Source: Haemonchus contortus
Taxonomy: Eukaryota; Nematoda; Chromadorea; Rhabditida; Trichostrongylidae
Assembly (NCBI GenBank): GCA_000469685.2
Contig: LS997564.1
Coordinates: forward strand, 32,250,843 to 32,314,842
Reading direction: 5' to 3'
DNA length: 64,000 nt
The notes below the pieces were generated by a model. It ran no database searches and was not told the DNA's origin. It saw only the letters and a list, made by a program, of their open reading frames with translations. Below, one piece after another: positions 23,371 through 34,775 of this stretch. A program made the position numbers and the translations under genes. Position 1 is the first letter of the stretch; every line of letters begins with the position of its first letter.

Positions 23371-25639
23371 GGGTCCGCCTCCATTTGGGTGATTGCCAGG
23401 GAGTGTACTGTCGATCGGGGCTTGTTCTGAAGAAAACTTGTCTCAGCTATGATGGGATATGTGATGGGAAGAAATAGAAAACGGTTGATGACGGTTAGGA
23501 TACAGTTAGTAAACAGAATAGTAAACAACATAGCCAAATATACAGTAGCCCTAGGGATGACCAGTAGAAATAGCAGTAATATTGATGAGTAGTACAGATG
23601 CAGCAGGAATTGCGGTAGACGTAGAGGAACGCCGTGTGGCAGTAAATAGGCGATCGATAATCGATTTTTTGAGGGAGTTTCAACCTGAAATGATCTCCCG
23701 TGAACTTTTATTGTGAACTTTGAGCGATTTAGTGAAGAATTTCTGAAGATTTCAAATGGAGGGTGAATAAACGAGTGAGGGTTCACCATAGATGCGCCAT
23801 GTACAAAGCTCAGAATCGAAATCTCCTAGTTGCTCAGATGGTTACAAATTAGCCAAAATGGTTGATACTCTTTTCTTAGCTTCCTTTCCCTTCTTCTCGT
23901 TCCCAGATCTATGTGGGAACAAACAAAGGATTGAGTTTCTTTGTTCCACGGAAAGTTCCAAGCCAATAGAAGACTAGTCGAGAACGGTGTGCTTGCGATG
24001 CTACAGTAACCATAGCTACCAGTTATCTATAGTCGTCAGAGGAAAAAGCTCTTCCTATAGGGACTTCCAGATGGGTGGCTCTATCTAATGAGCACTTGCA
24101 TTCGGAGTTTGATCGAAGCTTCTTACAGTACAGCCTTTCAGATTTTGATTGTTTTCGAATTAGGAGTTTTTTATTGAAAATAAAATTTAAATTATCGAAG
24201 TTCTCGAAGTGTCAGTAGCGAACGTGCGAAAAACGAAAATGCGCTGTCCGTGCCACATTTTTGGCCACTTTCTATAGATGATTCAATAGTCAGGAATTCT
24301 GACGACCGTAAAATACTGAATCTTTTTCATACTTCAAGTTTTTTAAGTCTTACTTGATATTACATAGAGGGAGAACCAGTGGCTACTGGCCCCAGCGCTA
24401 GGGGCGCTGTTGCTGCGCGCTCACATGGCTCAGGGATCGGATCTTGGGAAGAGGCCACCTACAAATGTAGCTTACTATATCGTTGAACATAATTATAAAG
24501 GAGTAAGAAACAATCAAAAGCAGCCGCGGGCGGCAATCTGAGGCCAGCCAAAAGAGCTATACGGCTATTGCCAGTAATAAAACACGACAGGCCAGGTGGA
24601 TAAGAAGAACCAAGCTCGTCCTGGGGATCCGATCTCACATAGGGGATTCTCATGTTATTCAAGTCTTAGGTTCTCGAGGACCAGCAAATGATACACACCT
24701 AGGTAAGCGGATCACAACCCATCGGTAGCTCGATTCCTGGGCCTTGAGGGTGACCCTGGTACCACACATGAGTTCTCTTACGATATTAGGTAGAAATTCA
24801 GGATTCTAAGGATAAAGTGGTCAACTTGAAGTTCTTTGGCATTTGGAATATTCAAATAGACCTTTCTAGAAGCTTCTATTCCGTTCTAAAACTACAAAAG
24901 AAAGGTTTCAAATGACAAATGCTAGTATAGTCTTTGCACTTATGCTGATCCTTAAATCCAAACTCAATCCTAGTAGGCTTTCAGACAGACAGCATAACAA
25001 ATATCAGCACGCTCGTTCCTTCTACATCTATACTATGACTTATGAGCTATGGGATGTTGATGAAGATGATTTTACTGCGTTACAGAAATAGTGCTGTAAA
25101 GTTCTATGGATTATTTAAATTTGAATTTTCATTCAGAAATTTTAAAAAATCCTAGAGCATCATTAAAGAGCCAAGACAAGACGAATTTTTTTTCAAAAAC
25201 GAGCCGCACAACTTACAGAAAGACTTCAGAATTTTTTTTCAAATTCAAACTGGTGGTGCAGGAATTAAGCTGAGACGTCGGACACGCCACGCATCAGCAT
25301 TCCGATCTAAATGGGAAAAACCACCGGAGGATCGTCGTAACCCGTAGGGGTCGTAGGGGTCAGAGGGCTACCCATCTACAAGAAGACAAGAAAGGAGTCG
25401 AAACCTTCACTCAGTGTCATGAACGAGATCTTTATCATTAGTTCGGAAGTATAGGATCACAAAGCCCAGGAAAGAGGAGATTGTTTCCTTTCCAAGCCAA
25501 AAACGTCCGTCAAGCTTAGACGTTCTGATCCGCTTATGATAAGATGGGGAACATGACCTTCGGGAAAACTTCAGAGACGCCCACGTGAGCAGAGACTATC
25601 CCAAATTGAACAACGAAAAGTTCTTCCGATCGGGTATTT
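23371..25639. other. Gene-poor stretch
   Basis: A 140-codon minus-strand frame (23367-23789) is rich in leucine and isoleucine and starts at GTG; it is not recognised. A TAGGTAAGCGG..CTCGATTCC pair at about 24703-24743 resembles another tRNA-derived head. Confidence 0.4.
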
Positions 25640-25765
25640 CGCCCGTCGGTACGTTTTTGATGGAGCGGCGCGTTTGATTTGGCGATAAAAAGAATCGCTA
25701 AAAGACAAAAACACCGTTACGGCGAGCGTCAGATAAGCACATTGATAAGGACTCTATCAAGCTAG
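25640..25765. promoter_or_regulatory. Small GC-rich island, candidate regulatory block
   Basis: CpG-rich patch with GGCGCGTTTGATTTGGCGATAAAAAG-type sequence spanning about 25665-25692, in an AT-rich setting. No frame or repeat explains it. The call is compositional only. Confidence 0.22.
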
Positions 25766-27059
25766 CAATCGAAAAAATCGAAACCGTTCATTTATTCGTC
25801 TATTTACTATTGGGAACACTTTGAACTCTATCCATTGTAAACGTAGAACCAATTCAGGAATGCGCCATGCAGTCATATCCCGCGTTTAATTTAAGTCAGA
25901 TTTATATATGTACGTCTCTTAATGGTGTTCAACAAAGTCTATGGGGGCTCTAGTGGCGTACACTAAACAATAGCTGATTTAAAAAAAATTGAACCATAGA
26001 GAAAATGGGCCCGTTCAAGCAGTGTAGCTCCACCTGAGAGATAGATAGAGCAGTTCTGTGGAAAGCTTTCGTGGAAGGATTTTGGGAAGCTGAGCTTATT
26101 CACTCGATCCGTTACCTTTCTAAATACTACACCCTTTTTGTAATTCGTGTTAAAATGTTCACTCGCTTGTGAAAACTATACCTAAATTCTCATTTTCAGA
26201 TATGAAATAAATAAGTTGTTACAAGTTAATAGTTAATAAATAAGCTGTTTGGTATAAAATAACTATGAGGAATCCGGTGCCAATCAAATACTCGACCTAC
26301 TAGATCGGATGTGGAATTCGCAATAGAATCTAGGTCCTAGCCCTCGATTACGATCCCAAGATCCCAATTCTCTTCGGAAAATTTTCTTTCTCATTTTAAA
26401 CTGAAGCTGTGAGAAGGGGCTCGAAGTTGAACGAAGCCTAAAAAACAACTATCAAGTCAGAAACCAATCGAATCACCATCTCGAGGAATGTTTAGTTCAG
26501 GAACGGAGAGTGCAAAGATTGGAAATCAAGTCTTCAATCTCACTGTATTCAAGCGGGTTAACAAGAGGAAAGGAAGATCTTGAAAATCTAAATTTATGTC
26601 CATATTTTTTTTGAAAAATCCCGGCACCGCTCACTTTCGATAATGCCGCATAGAACACAATGTTATTCAGCTCTGGAAAACCGAGACACCCTCCTGCCCA
26701 CTATTATGACCCGAAAATCCTCATATTAGGAGTTAGAGCCATGTTGATGACCCATTCAGGAGCGGATGATTGCTCGGTTATTGTTTTGTGATGATTCATA
26801 TGAACAGGGGTCGAACCCTGGTAGAGTTGGGTGTAGCCGAAAACGAATGTAGACTCGAAATAGCGAAAAAAATTAAGCACTCACGCCCAAGTGCACGTCC
26901 AAAGTTCCCAGAAAATTCGCCTAGGCTTATAGGTGAATAGCATCGTGGGCAATAAGGAGGGGTGACCCATGTAGGAGTTAGAGAGAAGAAGTGAAGGCCA
27001 CGTTGTCAGACGTGCTACTACAGCACCACGCCTTCTGAAGCAAGGCCGGGAGAGTGAAT
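25766..27059. other. Nothing firm; B-box-like word near 26811
   Basis: GGGGTCGAACCCTGG at about 26809-26823 looks like a tRNA T-arm but has no matching A box or acceptor stem upstream. Confidence 0.4.
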
Positions 27060-27210
27060 TATTGTGATCGATAAACGAAAGAAGCCCCCGTCGCCGTCAT
27101 AAACACAGCCATAAAACGGGCGCTTTGATGGCTGACCTCTCAGTGCTGCGTGTTGCGAATGGTGACCAGAATGACTATGGACGGCGATGGAATACTGCCC
27201 GTAAATAGAC
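27060..27210. promoter_or_regulatory. CpG-rich island with CATAAA sites, candidate enhancer
   Basis: GC-rich segment containing GCCGTCATAAACACAGCC followed by CATAAAACGGGCGC, that is, two ATAAA homeodomain-type sites in a CpG-rich context. There is no open frame of note. Inferred from composition and position in the flank of a Hox gene. Confidence 0.28.
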
Positions 27211-27906
27211 GTTCGCTGACTAAGAAGATTAGTTTTTCGAGTTCCCTTGAATTCACTGAGCTCTTTATTAGCCAGTACAGCTTAACCTGACATCACTTCG
27301 CAGTGCTTATCGAACTTGATTAAGGGGGTTTCCTGGCATGCCATAAAGGGCAAAGGTTGATGCGAGATAACGCGATGGCTATGGGACTCCCTTCAGACCT
27401 ACCCTACCCTCGGGTTCGAGCCTTGAGATAAATCTACCCCTTTTTACCCATGGGGAAGGGCGGGGATCTCCGGTAAAAATGAGAAATGCTGCCTCATTTT
27501 GCGCCGTTATAAAAGCGACACGGTGCCACAGGATTTCGTCTACGGGATTAGGAAAAATGAAAGAAAAAGGGTTGCTTTCTTAACCGGGCTTTCCCAGATG
27601 CCAATTTCCTCGGATAAAAGATAAATAGCATAAAACAATCTCGACAATCACCCACTTATCTTGTCCTTAAGCTACTCGGGCTAATTGCAAGAAAAAAGAA
27701 GGCGAATCGATCACGCTAACTAATCATAAAGCCAGAGCATGGAGTAGAGGGAACGCCTCATACCAATAGTCTTCATCCATCTCCGATTCCTGTGAAATAA
27801 TTGGGTGGATTGCTGAGAGCTTTTTCCAAGCATTGCCATTCATAATATATCTAGTTACTCATTTTAACCTATTTTTAATTAGTTATTTACCTCTATTACT
27901 TGAAGT
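27211..27906. other. Nothing recognised
   Basis: Mixed-composition DNA without long frames or identified repeats. A CGCCGTTATAAAAGCGAC word near 27500 may extend the neighbouring GC-rich signal. Confidence 0.4.
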
Positions 27907-28200
27907 GAAGGCAGAGGTGGTGTAGTGGCAAGTGGCGCACTTCACACACGCATGGTCACGGGACCGAATCCAAGATCGGTATCCGCCTAGGCCAGCCAAG
28001 GCCTGAATCCCTCCGGGATCGGTGAATTGGTACCAGACTCGTCTGGGAGGATACAAGCACTGATTTGTACATCGGCTAGTCATCCTGAGTCATTGTATAA
28101 GCCACGTACGTATTCAAACGCTACCACGATCCTCAATGAAAGTTTGAAATGGGGCGCACCCAAGACAGAATTAATTTACGCCAAAAACTTTTGTTTACCC
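27907..28200 (+). repeat. tRNA-derived SINE (family S1), near full-length copy
   Basis: Exact A box TGGTGTAGTGG (27918-27928). B box GGACCGAATCC (27961-27971) has two changes. The body runs through GAATTGGTACCAGACTCGTC, TTGTACATCGGCTAG and GCCACGTACGTATTC to the 3' CGCCAAAAAC tail. Confidence 0.76.
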
Positions 28201-29127
28201 CTGAATACTGTTTCTCTTTCATCCTAACTTTCAGCCCAGCCTTAGTAGTATCATAAACGTCTGGGAGGAGAATTCAGCTCGAGCACCTTTATTAACAATT
28301 AGAACATTTTTCAGTAGCTCAAAAGAAAACACCTACCAGTTACTGGAGGGGTCGGTTACTGCTTCTAGACGTTTATAAGGTAGTGGTTTGCAAAGAAGCA
28401 TTGGAATGATCAATTGTACATATGGAAATAAATAGGCCGAGAGGGAATCAATTCAACGAAGATTGCACTTAAGCTGTCCTTTTTTTCAACTGAAATTACT
28501 TCTAATTGGCTAGAATGGAAGTTTTGAAAAGCTGCATAGTAAAATTAAGCGAATATTTTGAGACGTACTGAAAAGACCAACAACTTCCCAAACTGCAGGG
28601 CCTCAGAAAAAAACCCTCAAAACCCGCCCGACCTCGAAGCTGTTTTTTGGAAATATTTTTCCGGGCTCTCCCATCTTCCTCTCTGATTCCTTTATCCCTC
28701 TATTTCCAAAACGGCTTACATATGATTATTGGCATTTTTGGGATTCAGCAGAAGTTCGCCCGGTTTGTGAGTCTCAAGATTTCCTCCCCTTGAGCAAGTG
28801 GAGCTCAAATAGCAGAAAAATCACCCGAAGAAAGAATATTTTTAGGGATAATTGAAAAAAAAATTTCTCAGTTCAATCAGTTCCTTTTTCAGGATTCCCC
28901 TAGTCATTCAAATTCCACTCGAATCCATGATAGTGTTTGGATTTCCATATACTTACGTAGAACTTCGGAGGCTCTCCCAGGCACGTCCACCTCCGATTAA
29001 AGGTACAGTTAACGATGTGTATATGAGATTTCCCCAAGATGAGTCTGGAGTCCCATACCATATGTGGCATTGTTAGATCAGAAAGCGGCTTAGATACGGG
29101 CTCATGAGTATCTTTTATCGGCTATAG
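28201..29127. other. Nothing firm
   Basis: TTAAAGGTACAGTTAACGAT at about 28996-29015 resembles one end of the palindromic element at 34617-34775; the opposite end is not found. No gene seen. Confidence 0.4.
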
Positions 29128-29465
29128 GCCACACCCATAAACGGACGAATTCTAATACCGTTGCGAAGGCTGTTCCATTCACAAGCGACATCCATGTTGG
29201 AAATTTGAATAACTAATAGTGATACATGGCGACAGCGCAAGATCGTTTTTGACATATTGGCCCAATGTAATCATTTCTTAATTCAATTGTAACGACTGAA
29301 AACTTGACCAGGTTTCCTTTCCATGCAACTTTCGTCATGGTAATCTCGTACAACTTCGATTTCCTTGACTTTTAGAAGCCTTATTTCTCATGAAGTCGAA
29401 CTTTTCCTCTGTTTGCCACCAATGTGCTATTCTCCACCGACGTTTCCGCTTCTCACCCTGCCTCC
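29128..29465. repeat. Dispersed repeat family R1, copy 2
   Basis: Diverged partner of 2022-2345, in the same orientation and of similar length (338 versus 324 bp). One frame on its minus strand gives KLYEITM..VAWKGN, aligning with KLYEMTM..IAWKAH of copy 1. Stops interrupt it. Confidence 0.6.
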
Positions 29466-29691
29466 AATTTATCGTGAATCCCGTTAGCTGATGCTTGGAA
29501 CTGTTTAAGAGGAAATCAAAGGAATTAATGTAAACAGGTGTTCTCTCGATGTTTCCACACAAATACCTGAAGCCAACAGAGCCCTTGTAACAAATCTTTG
29601 TGAAAGCTGAGAGCAAGGCGCATCGCGCGGCCCTGTTCGCCCTCTCCTTTTGTTTTATCTTAAAAGCTTTGGTGAGAACTTGGTTACAGGT

Positions 29692-29739
29692 GGGGGAGAG
29701 GGGAGAGGAGGGGAGGGGAGGGGGGGGGGGAGGAGGTTG
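29692..29739 (+). other. G-rich tract, strong G-quadruplex potential
   Basis: At least five runs of four or more G separated by one to five A/G bases, ending in a run of twelve G. On the plus strand this satisfies the G4 rule with very short loops. It is not near a recognised gene, telomere repeat or promoter, so function is unknown. Confidence 0.7.
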
Positions 29740-30429
29740 GCTTGACTCCGTCGCTCATCATTCTTTACGGATATTTTTCCTAAGAATAGAGGAGGTAAAT
29801 GACTGCAGAACTGAACATGACACATACCTGCTCCATATTCTCGTCTTTTCTGGCAATACCATCGAGTAAGCATTCAGCTTTGTCCATCGCAGAATCCATC
29901 TTTTACTGTAAACGCAGCTCAATTAATACATTGGCATTATCCCGAATTCTTTCACATAGTGGAAAGTTCGACGTCAAAAAAAACAGCAAAAAAACGGAGC
30001 GCAGCATACAGCAACGGCATACAGGAGAGCTCCGTAGGAAAGTTCAGCATCAACCAGCACTTTATCATGGCACCTTCATGATATTATGTCATTTTATCAT
30101 TAATTTTTATACTTAATATTACTTCTGATTTCCCAGGAAAAGGTGGATTAACTATTGGAAACAGCTTCTTTGAGTATTTATCCTACTTACTCTTAGTATT
30201 CGAAGAATTCTTTTCAGCTAAAAGTACGGTAGTAATTACGGTAACTATTCGGACGGGTTCCTATGGAATTCCTTTTATAAATTGTATTTTTAATAGAAAT
30301 CAAGAGAATAATCAATAGACATTTTCGAGAAGTAAACATTTCTACCTGAAGTTCACTATCAGATACCGTACCTACAATTAACTAGAATTACTGTAGAACT
30401 ACAGTATCACTGGAACTGTGTATTCGCTT
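29740..30429. other. Nothing recognised
   Basis: AT-rich. An 18-bp palindrome (ACTGTAG AA CTACAGT core) sits near 30390. A 105-codon plus-strand frame (29799-30116) is lysine/serine-rich and unrecognised. Confidence 0.4.
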
Positions 30430-30725
30430 CAAAAGTGGGAACCGGGAAGAGACGACTTAATTGTCGACAAGGCAAAGGTTAAGAATAACAGTAAAGTAAC
30501 AGTAAGAGTATGGTAATTGTCCGACACAATAGAGGAGTTGACAACGAATGAACAGTGACCGTGGCTGATCCTCGTTGCTGTCATCGACGACGTTGGCGGC
30601 GTTCGTAAATCATCGGTCGGCTGTGCCGAGACAGAATAAGACGATCCATCACAGACACACACACAGCATCCACAGAAAGAGATAGACAGGCAGACATACA
30701 CACACCCATGAGTATAGAGCCAGGT
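30430..30725. promoter_or_regulatory. GC-richer island with CA repeats, candidate regulatory block
   Basis: CpG-containing patch (CATCGACGACGTTGGCGGCG near 30577) followed by short CA-rich tracts (30654-30706). Weak overlapping frames on the minus strand. The regulatory call is inference from composition. Confidence 0.24.
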
Positions 30726-31599
30726 CAACCCTTACCGAGAAAAAATTTGGGTAACTCGACGAGGTGTGGGAGAAAAGTTGCAGCTGGGAGGAAAAAGGTG
30801 AAAGATTTGAAGAGAAATAGGTAGGGTGGGTCAAAAAAATTATTTTGGGCCGGTAGAAAGCAGTGAGAGGGCTGGACGTTGTTTTTCCTCCCTGACAGTG
30901 GTAGTATCCAGTTCCGGTTTTCCATAATGACTTGTTGTCTGTGAACGATGAGAATGGCGGCAGGAAATGTTCTGACAGAATTTTATGGCCCGTAAAATGC
31001 AGGGTGCAGGGGACGTAGACTTCGCAACAGGGGATGGGTATGGGGCTACATGGACGAGATCAGGTTCAAAGACTTCAAAAAGACATCAGTAATCGAATTT
31101 TGTTGGATGTTTGCGGACCGTTCCCACTAAGGTTCTCCTTTATGCAAGGCTGTTCCACTACTTCTACCCTCCCATATCCATAGAGCCTCTGGGGAGCGAC
31201 TTTAGTGCAGTGATCACCTTGGAGTCGACAACGGTATTGAAGCTTCACTAAGAATGTCTTCCGACTAAAGGTTGATAGAGAGTTTTCAGTAGCTTTCCCA
31301 TGGGGTTCCATAGCCCTCAGCTAGCCATTGAACCACGGTAGAGGTCACGTGCTATAGCAAGGCTTGGACCAGAAAGTTCCCAAACACCTCCTGCTCCCAT
31401 CTAGGTCGGTCTGGTTCTGCAGTAGGTAAGCTACTTTGGTACTGTAAAGGGCTATCCTCAACCTCAATTACAAAGGCTGTCTCCTGTTAACCTCTTCATT
31501 CGCAACAGGTAATTGCAAAGGACGAGAACGACAAACAAAGTCCTGACTATGCCGAAAACTATCAATGAAAACAAGTTTGAGTGGCAGTTGTTCTACTCA
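30726..31599. other. Nothing recognised
   Basis: No repeat, RNA gene or defensible coding frame seen. Confidence 0.45.
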
Positions 31600-31965
31600 A
31601 ACAGGTATACGGTAGCTTGCTCTCGTAAAACTGACAGTCCACAGTCTGTCCGTAACACGCCACATTTCCACATTGTTTTGTAACAACAGCAGATCCCCAT
31701 CGAGCAGACGTGCTGTGCCCCCTGACGTTCTTACTGCATCTAATCCTTTGCTTACATCGGTATGTGCCGCCGTCGCCGTCGTTGTGACGGTTGATGCCGC
31801 CAAGACGGCACGGTGATGGATGCGTGTGCGTAAGCCGGCCGACCAACTGCCGAACGCACTGCTAGTGCTTGCTACACACCGTAGGACATCACTGAGAGAA
31901 GACACCGGTAGTAGTAGTAGGAGATCGAAGCAACGCTGCTCTGATAACTTGCTCGATTTGTGAAA
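31600..31965. promoter_or_regulatory. CpG-rich island, candidate conserved regulatory block
   Basis: One of the most GC-rich islands in the upstream flank (GCCGCCGTCGCCGTCGTTG near 31766). A 145-codon minus-strand frame starting with ATG (31597-32034) and a 94-codon frame in another phase both cross it, so the openness is probably a by-product of composition. I do not recognise either translation. Could alternatively be an exon of an unknown gene. Confidence 0.28.
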
Positions 31966-32411
31966 GGAAGGAGACGGGTAGGCCAATTGGGCACGACCGA
32001 GATCGGGTTCTGTACCCAGGAGGAGTCGGAGCATTGTTGAGTGTGGTCGGAACAGCTAGTAGGGAACTCAGTACTGGTTCTCACATGTGAGCCCTATTCG
32101 GAGGCTTATTCCAAGATGGCTTCGATGAACCCCAACTCGATCCTTCACTATTCGATGGACTCTATGGGCAAACAAAGGAGGAGGTCCCACTGTGAAATGA
32201 ACGTTTTTGTCCTTCCAACTTTGTTCCCTTCGACAAATTGCAAATCCCTCCTTAACATGAGGTCAAGAATGGGAGCAATCCACAAGGGACCTTTGAGGAC
32301 TCGACCCTTAAAAGGGTGATGAGGGATCATAAGTTCATGATAGGTGGCAATTTAGGTAAATCTCGGCTCCTACGGCTACACAGCCTGGTACCGATACCGC
32401 GGACCAAAGGG
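31966..32411. other. Nothing recognised
   Basis: Short frames only. Confidence 0.4.
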
Positions 32412-32474
32412 ACCGTAATCTGGTGAGTGATATGGAAGCAGAAATTCACCGCATATCGCTCACCAGATTACGGT
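32412..32474. other. Perfect 23-bp hairpin (one G:U) with 17-nt loop
   Basis: Arms 32412-32434 and 32452-32474 are inverted repeats that differ at one position, which would be a G:U pair in RNA. The arm core is CCGTAATCTGGTGAG. Such an intact stem in otherwise decayed DNA implies either recent origin or selection. A microRNA-like precursor and a fold-back mobile fragment are both possible. Confidence 0.45.
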
Positions 32475-33429
32475 GTTGTCTTTGAAGTGTCACCAATGGT
32501 ACTTGGACGAACTCATCGGGATACGCTTCGTCTGTCGTATCTGGAGGGGCTGGCGCCTGCTAGTTCCTAAGGACGACAAGCTGACAGGCGTAAAAAGAGA
32601 CCGAAACCTCTTCATGGGGTACCTGGGGACAGTCTCCCGAGAGGGGATTAGTTATGCAAGGGCCCAAGCGAGGCTTGTAAGTTCTCAAAGAGCAAATGCC
32701 TGGGTAAAAAAGAGGTTGTAACTGGGTTTGAGTTCTCGAGTTGCTGGGGAGGTCGTGTTCCTCTCTTACAGTTCCCTTCAAACCACTCTATTTATGGACC
32801 TGTTCAGGAGAAGCCTTAATGATCGGATTGTGAGTAGCTCACTTTGAGGCTTTGGTTTGGCCTTCGGTTCCGAAATCATGGCTATTCTGCCTTTTGAGCT
32901 CTGCGATGGCCTTTGAGACGATACTTGCCCTACTGTGGGGAAATGTGGGTATAACCCGAAATTCATCTACATCTTGGTTATATGGAGCAGACAACGGCTA
33001 CTTCGGCAAGAATCCTTGGTATTCCATATGGTAGGACCCCCTCCTATTCCTTCTTCCCGAGTTTACTTTGGATTCTTCATTAAGCTTAGTAAATATGTAC
33101 TAGGGTTTAGAGCTCAAAGCTGGATCTCTTCAGAATCTCTTAGATGCCTTCGTTTCTTTACAGGTCAACCCTCTTAACATCCTCCAGACCCCTATCTTCC
33201 CTCTCCCCATAGCGGATTCCACCCATACTTTTGTCTCCGAAGCAGGTGGCTACCAAAAAAAGCTGAAACAAGGAATGTGATGACATAACTCGTACACCCA
33301 CGTTTAGGTAGGTGTATGTTCAAGCAGGAGAACTTACCGAGTGGTCATAATCCAAACGAATACTGAGGGTGACAGATGAGCCCGTAGTCGAGGTTATGCA
33401 GTTCTAAAAACCCCGAGATGGAACCAATC
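32475..33429. other. Nothing recognised
   Basis: Overlapping 60-80-codon frames on both strands, none with a domain. A short AAGGGAACTGTAAGAG word (minus strand, near 32770) may be a scrap of the element at 34617. Confidence 0.4.
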
Positions 33430-33600
33430 GGCCGTCCACCGATCGCCTTATCACCGATCGCCCTTGGTGGCTGTGTGTAAGTTATTGAAGGCACCACTCG
33501 CGCAACTGACAATGACAAATGACACCGTAATCACATAGAGGGTGATCTTATCAGTGTCAACGGCATCGCCTTAGCGATTGTGATCGGGCTTGAGGTGAGA
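33430..33600. promoter_or_regulatory. GC-richer island with GATA-type sites
   Basis: Contains a short tandem CACCGATCGCC and two TTATCA/GATAA words (near 33449 and 33547), the core bound by GATA factors. No frame or repeat explains it. The regulatory role is inference. Confidence 0.24.
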
Positions 33601-34616
33601 TGAATTGGTTTTGCGAAGAATGTCACCACGTGGGTTGCACTCCGATACCTTGAACCCCGTACGCCGTTCAAGTTTGAATCAGGCGGACGACTACGCCCGA
33701 GGATGGTTTCAATAGGTGAATGGGAGTCTACTTTACTCTTTTGAATTGTTCTGGGCAGAAGCCATCAACTCCGGCAGATATTTAACCGCAACTCATGATC
33801 TCACAGCGTGGGGACACCAGCGGTTGCTGCAGCTCTGCAAAACCAGTAGTAAAGGGTTCTCCTCGGTCTTGGTCTTCAGAACAAAATCTGTTGACTCCTA
33901 TTCATATGGCCTACGGATGAAAGGCTGGAGTTCAATTCGAGTAAGAACTTGAGCTCTCCTTATTTCGCCAAGTGGATAAGTCTTTGTAATTACTATAGTA
34001 ACTAAATTGTTTATTTTGGTCGTGAGCATGTTAAAGACGTATGAATTGAAGAGAAAACGCTAGACCAGTGAGGTATTCGGAATTGGACGTTTTAAAAACT
34101 GCATCATGAAGAGCACAACTGCCCCCTACTGCTTGATGGAAGCACCAGTCAGATGTGAACTTTACTAGTCACTAAGGAAGTCACTGAGGTGAGGAAAACT
34201 GTTCTGATTTCAAATTTCCATGTCTCAAGTAGTGACTAGTAAAGTTGACGTCTGCCAAATTCGATCCGAAATCAAGTTTTGGGGAATTTCTATAACGATA
34301 GAGAAAAGGATGGAAAATAATGATTTGGACACGACAGAAAACGGCGATCGGTCGTGAAAGGGGTCCGAGACAGTAATGAGTCGGAAGGCAAACTTCGAGC
34401 CAGAGTTGCAGTTCGGAAAATGGGCTTTACGGTGGGCATGATGACATAAAAACTTGAAAGTATCAACTATGGCCTTGTAACTTACTTCTTGGATTTTTTA
34501 AAAGTTAAACTGGAGATAGAAAGCGAAGAGCTGACAGACTTCCAAATCTCATTACTAGACTACAATTTGGGACTACCAGATACCAGCCCAGAAATTTTTG
34601 CCAGTTCGGCCGAAAT
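33601..34616. repeat. Gene-poor stretch holding an imperfect inverted repeat (34150-34254)
   Basis: Arms 34150-34174 and 34230-34254 are about 25 bp long with two or three mismatches (core AACTTTACTAGTCACTA) around a loop of some 55 bases. No coding sequence in the rest. Confidence 0.5.
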
Positions 34617-34775
34617 TTAAAGGTACTGTTCGCGATGATTCAATGGGCGGGTGTGTCGATGACGTGTCCGCCTCTCATTCGATGTCACGTCAGTCAGTCG
34701 GACGTGGCATCGAATGGGAGGCAGACACGTCATCGACACACCCACCCATTGAACTATCGCGAACAGTGCCTTTAA
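34617..34775. mobile_element. Palindromic fold-back MITE, about 159 bp
   Basis: Two arms of roughly 74 bp (34617-34690 and 34701-34775) are inverted copies at about 90 percent identity. They start TTAAAGG(T/C)ACTGTTCGCGAT at each end, with a centre of about 10 bp. Most arm differences are C/T, so RNA would still pair through G:U. TTAA or TTTAA at both ends may include the target site. No coding capacity. Partial ends elsewhere (28996, 32770) suggest a family. Confidence 0.8.

Noticed and set aside
26809..26823. tRNA T-arm word GGGGTCGAACCCTGG
   Set aside because: No A box or acceptor stem at the expected distance.
31597..32034. 145-codon minus-strand ATG frame
   Set aside because: Crosses a CpG-rich island where several frames are open at once; leucine/serine/threonine-rich low-information peptide with no motif.
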